Shown here piece after piece: positions 1 through 8,652 of a DNA stretch of 32,386 nt. This DNA is from Candidatus Aenigmatarchaeota archaeon (GTDB taxonomy: Archaea > Aenigmatarchaeota > Aenigmatarchaeia > GW2011-AR5): NCBI GenBank assembly GCA_018304585.1, contig JAGVVY010000032.1:1-32386 (forward strand), in the 5' to 3' direction. Each line of letters starts with the position of its first letter. Position 1 is the stretch's first letter. The translations under genes and the position numbers were made by a program. The notes below the pieces were generated by a model. The model ran no database searches. It was not told the DNA's origin and saw only the letters and a program-made list of their open reading frames with translations.

Positions 1-6
1 ATTACA

Positions 7-708
7 GTGCTCTTGCTAAGTTATGCGTCCTTTGCGCATGGCGAAGAAACGCCGTGGCAGAAAGTCGGGATACCCGATCCTTTAAATGTATTATTCTGGG
101 TCTTTGCAATCTCTGCATTTGTTATCGCGGCATCCGTTTACTACAAAGATCATATTGGAATGCGGGCGAAGAAGCTTGCCTTTATCTGCATAGCCGCTCC
201 AATAATGCTGGGCGTGATATACCTGGCAGGAACCACTATTTATCTTAACATCAAGTCTGTGACAGGTGGGCCTGTGCATTGGCACGCCGATTATGAAGTA
301 TGGGCATGCGGGCGTTCATACGAGCTTATGGATCCCGAATACCTGTCAAATAAAGTCGGTTCAGAGGCCGTTCATGAGCATAATGACAACAGGATGCATG
401 TCGAAGGTATAATCTTCAGCATGGAGGATGCAAGCATCGGTGAATTCTTTGAAGCAGTAGGCGGGGAAATGGCCGGCGGATCGCTTTCATTGCCGACACC
501 GGAAGGGATCAAGGAATGGAAAGACGGGAATTTTTGCAGCGGGATGCCTGCAAAATGGTACATGTTCGTCAATAGCGTTGAAAGCAATGAATGGGGCGGG
601 CATATCATAGCTCCCTATCCGGATGTTCCGCCCGGCGACAGAATAAAATTAGTCTTTACCGAAAAGCCCGCGCAACAAATAAGCGCAGGACAATTTGAGG
701 TGCCATAG
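7..708 (+). CDS. Membrane protein with two N-terminal TM segments and a His-rich extracytoplasmic domain; may start upstream of the window
   Basis: ORF with hydrophobic N-terminal segments then HWHADYEVWACG...VHEHNDNRMHVEG...GEFF; stop abuts the start of the CcdA-like gene; GTG start at window edge. Confidence 0.75.
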   Translation: MLLLSYASFAHGEETPWQKVGIPDPLNVLFWVFAISAFVIAASVYYKDHIGMRAKKLAFICIAAPIMLGVIYLAGTTIYLNIKSVTGGPVHWHADYEVWACGRSYELMDPEYLSNKVGSEAVHEHNDNRMHVEGIIFSMEDASIGEFFEAVGGEMAGGSLSLPTPEGIKEWKDGNFCSGMPAKWYMFVNSVESNEWGGHIIAPYPDVPPGDRIKLVFTEKPAQQISAGQFEVP

Positions 709-1383
709 ATGGCTATAGAGGCTTCTTTGCCGACAATATGGACCGTCTTAATCACGGCAGCAGTAGATTCCGTCAATCCCTGCGCCATAGGCGTACTTAT
801 TCTGCTCATTTCAGCTATCGCGGTGAGGAGATCAAAGAAGGATGTTCTCAAATTGGGGTTCATCTATATTTCCGCCGTTTATGTTACGTATTTTCTGGCA
901 GGCCTGGGCCTGACGTTCTTCTTTCACTCGATACCTCTGTGGCTTACGGAATATGTATCGATTTTTGTAGGAACGATAGTTGTTATGGCAGGACTTATAG
1001 AAATAAAGTATTTCTTCTGGTACGGGCAGGGGATTTCTCTTTCAATAAAGCCGGAATATTCCAAAAAAATCCACAAATATGTTACAAATGTTACCGTACC
1101 GGGCCTTATTTTCCTTGGAATATTTGCGGCAGGAGTGGAGCTGCCGTGTACAGGAGGACCTTACCTGGCAATTACCCTTCTTCTATCCCAGAATTTCAAC
1201 CTTACTGCAGTGTTGCTTTTGTTAATTTATAACATAATATTTGTCATGCCGCTTGCAGTAATACTTCTGATGGCCTATTCGGGCACCAAAATTTCTTACA
1301 TGAGGCTCGCTACAGGTATACTTCTTATAGCCCTCGGCTTTGCTCTTATGCTTATAGCTAACGGGACAATAAATCTCGGATAG
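709..1383 (+). CDS. CcdA/DsbD-like transmembrane thiol-disulfide/cytochrome c biogenesis protein
   Basis: Multi-TM protein with DSVNPCAIGVL and GVELPCTGGPYLAI, the paired Cys motifs of the CcdA family. Confidence 0.85.
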   Translation: MAIEASLPTIWTVLITAAVDSVNPCAIGVLILLISAIAVRRSKKDVLKLGFIYISAVYVTYFLAGLGLTFFFHSIPLWLTEYVSIFVGTIVVMAGLIEIKYFFWYGQGISLSIKPEYSKKIHKYVTNVTVPGLIFLGIFAAGVELPCTGGPYLAITLLLSQNFNLTAVLLLLIYNIIFVMPLAVILLMAYSGTKISYMRLATGILLIALGFALMLIANGTINLG

Positions 1384-1473
1384 GAAGCCCGCCAGACATG
1401 ACAGGACATTCATTAATTTGAAGCCAGCGGTTGCAGTATTTTTTACTTAAATAGTCTTTTGATAAATCGAAAA

Positions 1474-2337
1474 ATGCCGAGCGGAAATGACGAAGAGCGT
1501 TGCGTTATAAATTTGACAAATCGTGTCAGTTACGATCTTTTTACAGATGATGTATATGTAGATGGCGAACCGGCGCATATAACGCCCATGCCCAAAATAA
1601 TTTTAAGGCGGCTGGTTGTAAAGCGGGGTTATGTATGTCCCGACAAGGTGCTTTTGGCAGATGCCAGCAGCAGTGGCGGAAAATCCGCGCTACGACAACA
1701 CATAAAGCGTCTCAGACGAGCATTGGGCGATTCGGGAAAAACGCCTGCCATCATAATACAATCCGGCAACGGCTATATGATCGGGGGCACGTATGCCCTT
1801 TCGCCCGTTGAATATGAAATTCACAAATATGCGAAATCGAGGCCTGGAACCGCCGTTTCTTTTGAAGAAATCGGGAGGCATGCTGGCATAGGGGGTACGT
1901 GGGACTCGCCGGTCAGACATTACATACATAGTCTAAATCATAAAGTTCCTAAAGAAGAGAGATTGGCATCGGTTATCGGTTTCGGCTATGTCTATCCCGG
2001 ATGCATGGAAACTGAAATATTGCGTTCCGGCGATATCACATATGAAGCCAATTCGCATATGGTTTACCGCAATGGGCAGGATATTAGAATGGGAATCGCG
2101 GATAAGCTTGCCTTAAAGCACATGATGGAACATGCCGGGGAAGTTGTTTCAAGGTCTTATCTGTCACAGCTTTTAGGTTTAGGTGGCGGTGTTGGCAATG
2201 CCATGACGAAGAGGATGACGCGAATTAATAAGGCTATTTCCGGGAGCGAAGGAGACGGCGATTGCATAACGGCGGCAAAAGGCAAAGGCTACGTGTTTTC
2301 AGCGCCGGTAACGCGGGAAACAATCACTTACACGTAG
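1474..2337 (+). CDS. DNA-binding protein with three apparent tandem OmpR/PhoB-type winged-helix domains and no receiver domain
   Basis: Three repeats each ending in a wing-like motif: SGNGYMIGG, GFGYVYPG, GKGYVFSAP; helix-like RQHIKRLRRALGD and MTKRMTRINKAI; ATG at 1474 (track uses TTG 1459). Confidence 0.65.
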   Translation: MPSGNDEERCVINLTNRVSYDLFTDDVYVDGEPAHITPMPKIILRRLVVKRGYVCPDKVLLADASSSGGKSALRQHIKRLRRALGDSGKTPAIIIQSGNGYMIGGTYALSPVEYEIHKYAKSRPGTAVSFEEIGRHAGIGGTWDSPVRHYIHSLNHKVPKEERLASVIGFGYVYPGCMETEILRSGDITYEANSHMVYRNGQDIRMGIADKLALKHMMEHAGEVVSRSYLSQLLGLGGGVGNAMTKRMTRINKAISGSEGDGDCITAAKGKGYVFSAPVTRETITYT

Positions 2338-2454
2338 GAAACGTCGGCAATTCGCGCTTAAATACGTTTCATTTTAAGTAATATCCTCTCACGTACCCGG
2401 AAGGATTGTACCGTTGCAGTCTTGTTCTACGTTGGCGAGTGCCCCGGAAACAGT

Positions 2455-2488
2455 TAAATAAGTAAGCTCATAATAAAGAGGAGAGAAA
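2455..2488 (+). promoter_or_regulatory. Putative archaeal TATA-like element and Shine-Dalgarno upstream of rpl3
   Basis: GTTAAATAAG followed by AGAGGAGAG just before ATG 2489. Confidence 0.4.
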
Positions 2489-3424
2489 ATGCCCCATAAA
2501 GGAAGACCAAGACGAGGATCGTTGCAGTACAAGAGGGTAAGAGCGGCGCGCATATACCCGCGGGTATCTTTCTATTCAGAAAACAACGAGGCAAAACCGC
2601 TGATGTTCGCAGGCTGGAAGGCCGGCATGACGCACGTCAAATACACCGACTCCAATTCCAAGTCCCCGACGCATGGCAAGGTCGTCATCAAGGCAGCCAC
2701 GATAATCGAAATTCCTTCTCTTCTTGTTTGCGGCGTAAGATTTTACGCCGGCACCCGGACCGTCTCTGAAAAATGGATGGAAAACCTTCCCAAAAACGTT
2801 CAGGATAAAGCAGGCAAGCAGTTCGGTGCTTTCGTGGAAAAAGCGGATGATGCGAGGATCATAGTTGCAACGCAGCCGGAAAAGAGCGGCATGAAGAAAT
2901 CGATGCCTGAAGTTTTTGAAATAGGAATAGGCGGAAAAGGCCCGGCCAAGATCGAATACGCCAAGTCTTTGCTTGGCAAGGAAATATCCGCCAGGGACAT
3001 ATTCATTCCCGGAGAAAGCATAAGCGCCACGGCAGTCACGAAGGGGTACGGATACACGGGGCCGGTAAAGAGATACGGCATAAGGATACAGTTCAGAAAA
3101 GACAAGCAGATGAACAGGCACGTAGGCTCTCTTGGCCCGACAACGCCGGGCAAGGTGGACTGGAGAGTACCGCAGGCAGGCCAGTACGGATTCTTCAACA
3201 GGACTGACAAGAACAAGAGGATATTGCTCATAGGAAACGATGCAGCGAAGATAAACGCCAACGGCGGGCTGCTCGGTTATGGGACGGTCAAGGGCGACTA
3301 TATGCTGATTGAAGGCTCCGTGCCCGGAACAAAGAAAAGGCTGATCATGCTCAGAAAAACGCAGGGCAAGGCCGATCCGGTGGAACTTTCATATGTTTCG
3401 CTTGAGAGCAAGCAGGGTGCATGA
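2489..3424 (+). CDS. rpl3: Large subunit ribosomal protein L3 (uL3)
   Basis: PHKGRPRRGSLQYKRVRAARIYPRV, GWKAGMTHV, and position at head of the operon. Confidence 0.97.
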   Translation: MPHKGRPRRGSLQYKRVRAARIYPRVSFYSENNEAKPLMFAGWKAGMTHVKYTDSNSKSPTHGKVVIKAATIIEIPSLLVCGVRFYAGTRTVSEKWMENLPKNVQDKAGKQFGAFVEKADDARIIVATQPEKSGMKKSMPEVFEIGIGGKGPAKIEYAKSLLGKEISARDIFIPGESISATAVTKGYGYTGPVKRYGIRIQFRKDKQMNRHVGSLGPTTPGKVDWRVPQAGQYGFFNRTDKNKRILLIGNDAAKINANGGLLGYGTVKGDYMLIEGSVPGTKKRLIMLRKTQGKADPVELSYVSLESKQGA

Positions 3425-4218
3425 GCATGGCAAAGATATACGACATTCAGGGGAAAGAGGCTGGAAGCGTGGAACTGCCTGCCGTATTCAAGACGGAATA
3501 CAAGCCTTCGTTGATAAAGAAGGCGGTGCTGGCCATGCAGGCCAACAAGAGGCAGGCTTACGGAAGAGACCCGCTCGCAGGCAAGAAGACTTCCGCCCAC
3601 TACCACGGAAGCAGGCATTATAGGTACACCATGATGAACAAGGAGATGGCAAGAATATCGAGAATCCACGGAAGGATAGGATATCTTGCGTTCACGGCAA
3701 GGTTCGTTCCCCAGGCGGTAAAGGGAAGGAAGGCCCACCCCCCTGTCGCAGAGAAAGTCTGGGCGCAGAAGATCAACAAGAAGGAAGCAAGAGCTGCGGT
3801 CAAGTCCCTGATAGGGGCCACGGCCAATGCTGAAATAGTCAAGGCAAGGGGACATCTTTACGAGAACCAGCTTCCGGTCATAGTCACGAACGATTTCGAG
3901 AAGATTTCCAAGGCCAAGGAAATGGCGGTTGCCCTTGAAAAAGTCCTGGGCTCCAAGGAAATGGCAAGGTCCGGGCAGAAGAAAATCAGGGCGGGCAAGG
4001 GAAAAACAAGAGGGAGAAAGTACAGGCAGAAGATAGGCCCGCTCCTCGTGGTTTCTGCAAAATGCGATGCCATGAAGGCCTGCTCCGGAATACCCGGGGT
4101 GAACGTGGTGACCGCATCCAACGTGAATGCGGAATTCCTCGCGCCGGGCACGCATGCCGGAAGATTGGCCGTCTACACGGTTTCGGCGTTGAAGGAGCTT
4201 GAAAAGAGGTTTGCATGA
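3421..4218 (+). CDS. rpl4: Large subunit ribosomal protein L4 (uL4)
   Basis: RQAYGRDPLAGKKTSAHYHG, KTRGRKYRQKIGPLLV; follows L3. Confidence 0.97.
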   Translation: MSMAKIYDIQGKEAGSVELPAVFKTEYKPSLIKKAVLAMQANKRQAYGRDPLAGKKTSAHYHGSRHYRYTMMNKEMARISRIHGRIGYLAFTARFVPQAVKGRKAHPPVAEKVWAQKINKKEARAAVKSLIGATANAEIVKARGHLYENQLPVIVTNDFEKISKAKEMAVALEKVLGSKEMARSGQKKIRAGKGKTRGRKYRQKIGPLLVVSAKCDAMKACSGIPGVNVVTASNVNAEFLAPGTHAGRLAVYTVSALKELEKRFA

Positions 4219-4583
4219 TTATGGCTGAAGAAAAGAAAACGAAAGCTGTTCCAAAAGCCGCAAAGGCCGCAACAAAGGTCGAGTCGAAGCAAAAGCCGGC
4301 TGAAACGGCCATGGTAGTCAAGGATGATCCTTACAAGACGGTCAAGTTCGTGCTTATGACGGAAAAAGCGGTCCAGACCATAGAAAGGGACAACAGGATG
4401 GCATTTGTCGTGGACATCAAGGCCGAAAAGGACGGCATAAAGAAATCGGTTGAAAGCATGTTCGGCGCGCCCGTAACTTCGGTCAGGACATCCATAGACC
4501 AGAAGAGAAGGAAGCGCGCATACGTGAAATTCAAGAACGCAGGTGCGGCAGGCGACATAGCGATCAAGCTTGGAATAATATGA
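4215..4583 (+). CDS. rpl23: Large subunit ribosomal protein L23 (uL23) with Lys/Ala-rich N-terminal extension
   Basis: LMTEKAVQTIERDNRMAFVVDIKAEKDGIKKSVESMFGAPVTSVRT. Confidence 0.96.
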   Translation: MIMAEEKKTKAVPKAAKAATKVESKQKPAETAMVVKDDPYKTVKFVLMTEKAVQTIERDNRMAFVVDIKAEKDGIKKSVESMFGAPVTSVRTSIDQKRRKRAYVKFKNAGAAGDIAIKLGII

Positions 4584-4593
4584 CGGTGAAAAA

Positions 4594-5283
4594 ATGGGAA
4601 AGAATTTGATACAGCAGAGAAGAGGAAAAGGCAATCCCAGATACAGGTCGCCTTCCCACAGATTCCCGGGCCTTGCCACTTACGACAACATACCGAAAGG
4701 GGCCACGTCGGGCATAGTCACGAAGATAATAGACGCGCCCGGCAAGACGCTGCCGCTGGCGGAGGTTGATTACAACGGGACAAAGGTGCTCCACCTTCCT
4801 AACCAGGGCATATCGGTAGGGCAGACAATCTCGATGTCTTCGGCAGAGGAAGGCAACATAGTTACGCTGAAGGAAATTCCGGAAGGAACAAGGATATATA
4901 ATATTGAATTGACGCCGGGCGACGGAGGAAGGCTCTGCAGAAGCTCGGGCACGTTCGCAGTCGTAGTGGCAAGAGAGGAGAAGAAAGTCGTTGTACTCAT
5001 GCCTTCAAAGAAGAAGAAGGAAATACCCGCGGACTGCCGCGCCACCGTGGGCACTACGGCCGGCGCGGGCAGGATAGACAAGCCTTTCATGAAGGCGGGC
5101 AACAAATACCACGCCATGAAGGCGCTCGGCAAGTTCACGGCCAAGACCTCGGCCACGAACAAGAACGCGGTGCAGCATCCGTTCGGAGGCAAGAACTTCG
5201 GCAAGCACAAGACGGTCTCGAGAAACAGGCCACCCGGAAGAAAGGTAGGAAGCCTCGCGCCGAGAAGAACAGGAAAGAAGTGA
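4594..5283 (+). CDS. rpl2: Large subunit ribosomal protein L2 (uL2)
   Basis: GNPRYRSPSHRFPG, PGDGGRLCRSSGTFA, AVQHPFGG, PPGRKVGSLAPRRTGKK. Confidence 0.97.
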   Translation: MGKNLIQQRRGKGNPRYRSPSHRFPGLATYDNIPKGATSGIVTKIIDAPGKTLPLAEVDYNGTKVLHLPNQGISVGQTISMSSAEEGNIVTLKEIPEGTRIYNIELTPGDGGRLCRSSGTFAVVVAREEKKVVVLMPSKKKKEIPADCRATVGTTAGAGRIDKPFMKAGNKYHAMKALGKFTAKTSATNKNAVQHPFGGKNFGKHKTVSRNRPPGRKVGSLAPRRTGKK

Positions 5284-5287
5284 TGAC

Positions 5288-5671
5288 ATGGCAAAGAAAT
5301 TTTTGTTCAGGGGAAAGACCACGGAAGAGCTTCAGGCCATGAACATGGAGGAGTTCAGCAAGGTCATAGACTCCCGCGCGAGAAGGGCGCTTCTTCGCGG
5401 ATACACAAAGCAGGAGAAGAAGCTTATCGAGGACATAAGAAAGAACGACGGCAAGCTTGTGAGAACGCAGTGCCGCGACATGGTCATAGTCCCGGAGATG
5501 ATAGGCCACAAGATAGGCATCCACAACGGGAAGGAATTCGTGGCAATGGACATCAAGACCGAAATGCTTGGACGCAGGCTCGGCGAATTTTCGCTTACCC
5601 GCGGACGCGTGAAACACTCGTCGCCTGGGATAGGCGCAACGCGCTCCAGCAAGGCAGTATCGTTGAAGTGA
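5288..5671 (+). CDS. rps19: Small subunit ribosomal protein S19 (uS19)
   Basis: VRTQCRDMVIVPEMIGHKIGIHNGKEF and LGEFSLTRGRVKHSSPGIGATRSS. Confidence 0.97.
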   Translation: MAKKFLFRGKTTEELQAMNMEEFSKVIDSRARRALLRGYTKQEKKLIEDIRKNDGKLVRTQCRDMVIVPEMIGHKIGIHNGKEFVAMDIKTEMLGRRLGEFSLTRGRVKHSSPGIGATRSSKAVSLK

Positions 5672-5677
5672 TGAAAA

Positions 5678-6103
5678 ATGCCCTATACATTCGCACCGGA
5701 AGAGAAGCATGCCAAAGCGTACGGCAGGAACCTTAGGATGAGCCCCAAGAAGGGGGAGCTTATCTGCAACATGTTAAGGAAAAAGAAGTTGAGCGTCGCC
5801 AAGAGAATGCTCAAGGACATGTACACGGGCAAGCGAAGCATGGGGGGCAAATACTACACAAAGACCGTGAAGGAACTGCTGGACCTGCTCGTGAGCTGCG
5901 AAAAGAATGCGCTGTCGCTTGGCATGGACACGGCAAAGATGTTCGTGTTCGCTTCCTCGCACAAAGGTACGATGTTCAGGAGAAGGAGAAGAAAATCCGG
6001 ATTCGGCTCGACGATGAAGACCGCCAACGTGGAAATGATACTCGTTGAAACGGGAAAAGCGAAGCCGAAGGAAAAGCCCGCGGCAAAGACGGTGAAACAA
6101 TGA
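5678..6103 (+). CDS. rpl22: Large subunit ribosomal protein L22 (uL22)
   Basis: MSPKKGELICNMLR...FRRRRRKSGFGSTMKTANVEMIL; operon position. Confidence 0.95.
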   Translation: MPYTFAPEEKHAKAYGRNLRMSPKKGELICNMLRKKKLSVAKRMLKDMYTGKRSMGGKYYTKTVKELLDLLVSCEKNALSLGMDTAKMFVFASSHKGTMFRRRRRKSGFGSTMKTANVEMILVETGKAKPKEKPAAKTVKQ

Positions 6104-6762
6104 AAGAAAGAATATTCATAGCCAAGGCCAAGGAAGAAGTCAACATGCAGGAGTTCATAAGGAAGCACTTCTCCACGGCCAAGGTCGGCGACATAGAAAT
6201 ACAGAAAACGCCAATAATGACAAGGATCGTGCTCCACACGACAACCCCCGGCCTGATAATAGGCTCGGGCGGCGAGAAGATAAGGGAAATAACCGACATG
6301 CTCAGGGACAAGTTCAAGATAGACAATCCGCAGATAGACGTGCAGAAGATAGACGACGCGAACCTTGACGCGGCGATCGTCGCCAAGAGCCTCGCTTCAC
6401 AGATAGAATCCGGAGTGAATTACAGGAGGCTTGGCAACTTTTATCTCGAGAAGATCATGAGATCAGGCGCGGTAGGGTGCGAAATAGTCATGTCCGGAAA
6501 GCTTTCCGGAGAAAGATCAAGAAGAGACAGGTTCGTTGCAGGATACGTCAAGAAATCCGGCGAGCTTGCAAAGCAGCACGTGCGCAAAGGATTCGCGGTT
6601 GCCAATCCCAAGCTCGGCAATATAGGCGTGTCGGTTCAGATAATGGTGGATTATCCCCAGTCGATTGCGAACAGCGTGAGAAAGATAACTGAACCGGTTC
6701 CAAAGGCAGAGGAGGCGGAACCGGCAAAGCCCGAAGCTGCGGAAGAAGGAAAAAGGGAATGA
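6100..6762 (+). CDS. rps3: Small subunit ribosomal protein S3 (uS3)
   Basis: KH-domain signature TTTPGLIIGSGGEKIREI; GAVGCEIVMSGKLSGERSR. Confidence 0.97.
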   Translation: MKERIFIAKAKEEVNMQEFIRKHFSTAKVGDIEIQKTPIMTRIVLHTTTPGLIIGSGGEKIREITDMLRDKFKIDNPQIDVQKIDDANLDAAIVAKSLASQIESGVNYRRLGNFYLEKIMRSGAVGCEIVMSGKLSGERSRRDRFVAGYVKKSGELAKQHVRKGFAVANPKLGNIGVSVQIMVDYPQSIANSVRKITEPVPKAEEAEPAKPEAAEEGKRE

Positions 6763-6965
6763 TTATGGCGTTCATAAAGAAAGACAAGCTGAAGGCCATG
6801 AAGGCATCGGAGATAGATGCCAAGATACAGGAGATAAAGCTCGAGCTGTCGAAGGAGATGGCGCTGAGCGAAATCGGCAGCACCGTCAAGAATCCCGGAA
6901 ACATCAGGGAAATGAGGCGGACCATAGCCAGGCTCCTGACTAAAAAGAGAGGTGGTTCACAATAG
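6759..6965 (+). CDS. rpl29: Large subunit ribosomal protein L29 (uL29)
   Basis: Short helical protein ending NIREMRRTIARLLTKKR; follows S3. Confidence 0.93.
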   Translation: MIMAFIKKDKLKAMKASEIDAKIQEIKLELSKEMALSEIGSTVKNPGNIREMRRTIARLLTKKRGGSQ

Positions 6966-7267
6966 CAGTTTGCCCGAAATGCGGTTTGCCGAAAGAGTTG
7001 TGCGTATGCGAGACGATAGCGAAAGAGTCGAGAAAAATAACGATAAGCACGGAACAGAAAAGATACGGCAAATATACAACCGTGATAAAGGGCATAGACG
7101 AGAAGCAAATAAGCCTGAGGGAAGTGACGACAAAGCTCAAATCGAAATTGGCTTGCGGGGGGACCCACAAGAACGGCGAAATAGCGCTTCAGGGAAACCA
7201 CAAGGACAAGGTCAAGAAAATACTCGTGCAGGAGGGATTTCCCGAAGACATGATAGAGCTGAAGTGA
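6962..7267 (+). CDS. Translation initiation factor aIF1 (SUI1/eIF1 family), proposed AUA start
   Basis: Frame from ATA 6962 gives (I/M)AVCPKCGLPKELCVCE, the N-terminal Cys-rich region, then SUI1 sequence to KLKSKLACGGTHKNGEIALQGNHKDKVKKIL; SD-like GAGGTG 6949-6954 with 7-nt spacer; the TTG 6986 start in the track removes the first CxxC. Confidence 0.85.
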   Translation: MAVCPKCGLPKELCVCETIAKESRKITISTEQKRYGKYTTVIKGIDEKQISLREVTTKLKSKLACGGTHKNGEIALQGNHKDKVKKILVQEGFPEDMIELK

Positions 7268-7543
7268 ATGAGAAACGCAAGGAATCTCGTGCGCCACGAA
7301 TTCATAGGCCTTGAATGCGAAATCGTGCGGTCCTCAAATCCGTCGCAAGCCGGCATCAGCGGTCGGGTGATAGACGAGGGCATGCGCATCATGATCGTCA
7401 GGACCCGGGACGGGGACAAGAAAATCGAAAAAAAGAATTCGGTTTTCCGGTTCGCGGTCGGCGGGAAGAAAGTGGAAGTGGACGGAAATTTCATAATCGC
7501 AAGGCCCGAGGACAGGATAAAGAAGAAGATATCAAGATGGTGA
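7268..7543 (+). CDS. rnp1: Ribonuclease P protein component 1 (Rpp29/Pop4 family)
   Basis: NLVRHEFIGLECEIVRSSNPSQAGISGRVIDEG...; conserved location between aIF1 and S17. Confidence 0.93.
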   Translation: MRNARNLVRHEFIGLECEIVRSSNPSQAGISGRVIDEGMRIMIVRTRDGDKKIEKKNSVFRFAVGGKKVEVDGNFIIARPEDRIKKKISRW

Positions 7544-7547
7544 AAAG

Positions 7548-7880
7548 ATGGACAAGGAATCAAAAAAGGACATAGGCATCGGCGTCAGCGCGCCGAAGGG
7601 CAAGTGCTCCGACGGCAAGTGCCCGTGGCACGGCCACCTGAAGGTTCGCGGAAGGATATTCAGGGGCGAGGTTGTGTCCAACAGGGCGCAAAAGACCGCA
7701 ATAGTCAAGTGGCATTATTATAATTATGTGCCTAAGTACGAGAGGTACGAGAGAAGGAACACGAAAGTTGCCGCTTACAATCCGGAATGCCTGTCCGCTT
7801 CGATAGGCGACACGGTGACCATAGCGGAATGCAGGCCGCTTTCAAAGACAAAGAAGTTCGTGGTGGTTGATAAGAAATGA
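7548..7880 (+). CDS. rps17: Small subunit ribosomal protein S17 (uS17)
   Basis: KCPWHGHLKVRGRIFRGEVVSNRAQKTAIVKW, YERYERRNTKVAAYNP. Confidence 0.96.
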   Translation: MDKESKKDIGIGVSAPKGKCSDGKCPWHGHLKVRGRIFRGEVVSNRAQKTAIVKWHYYNYVPKYERYERRNTKVAAYNPECLSASIGDTVTIAECRPLSKTKKFVVVDKK

Positions 7881-8278
7881 AAGCAGTATCCGCAAGAATT
7901 CCCAGGGCCCTGCAGATCATGTCAAGGATAAAATGCGCGGACAATTCCGGCGCAAAGGAACTTGAGATAATAGCGGTCAAGGGATACAGGGGAGTACAGA
8001 GAAGGAACCCCAAGGCTGGCGTTGGCGACGTGGTCATATGCACCGTCAAGAAGGGCAAGGAAAAGGTAATGCACCAGATGGTGTATTGCGTCATAGTCAG
8101 GCAGAAGAAAGAATTCAGAAGATCGGACGGCACAAGAGTAAAGTTCAGCGACAACGCGGCCGTTCTTGTGAACTCGAAGACGTTCGAGCCGACCGGAACT
8201 GAAATAAGAACCGTGATAGCAAAGGAAGTCGTGGAGCGATTTTCGATGATAGGAAAGATAGCAAGCCTGGTAGTGTGA
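7877..8278 (+). CDS. rpl14: Large subunit ribosomal protein L14 (uL14)
   Basis: CADNSGAKELEIIAVKGYRG...FSDNAAVLVNSK. Confidence 0.96.
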   Translation: MKAVSARIPRALQIMSRIKCADNSGAKELEIIAVKGYRGVQRRNPKAGVGDVVICTVKKGKEKVMHQMVYCVIVRQKKEFRRSDGTRVKFSDNAAVLVNSKTFEPTGTEIRTVIAKEVVERFSMIGKIASLVV

Positions 8279-8652
8279 TAATCATGAAAGCATATTCGCC
8301 GGAATGGAAGACAAGCTCCCAGCCAAGGAAGCAGAGGAAGTTCAGGTACAACGCGCCCGGCCACATAAGGCAGGCCTTCCTTTCCGCGCACCTTGACAAG
8401 GCTTTGCGGGAGGAAACTGGAAGAAGAAGCATGAAATTGAGGAAGGGCGACGAGGTCATAGTCACAAGAGGGGAATTCAATAAAATCAGGGGCGCGGTCA
8501 CGCGGGTCGATACCAAGGCGCTGAAGGTCTTTATCGAAGGCGTCAAGAGAAAGAAGGTATCCGGACAGGAAGCGAACGTGCCGGTAGACCCAAGCAACGT
8601 GAAAATAATAAAGATATTCAGGGATGACAAGAAGAGGAGGATCAAGAAATGA
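8275..8652 (+). CDS. rpl24: Large subunit ribosomal protein L24 (uL24)
   Basis: KOW motif LRKGDEVIVTRGEFNKIRGAVTRVD. Confidence 0.95.
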   Translation: MIIMKAYSPEWKTSSQPRKQRKFRYNAPGHIRQAFLSAHLDKALREETGRRSMKLRKGDEVIVTRGEFNKIRGAVTRVDTKALKVFIEGVKRKKVSGQEANVPVDPSNVKIIKIFRDDKKRRIKK

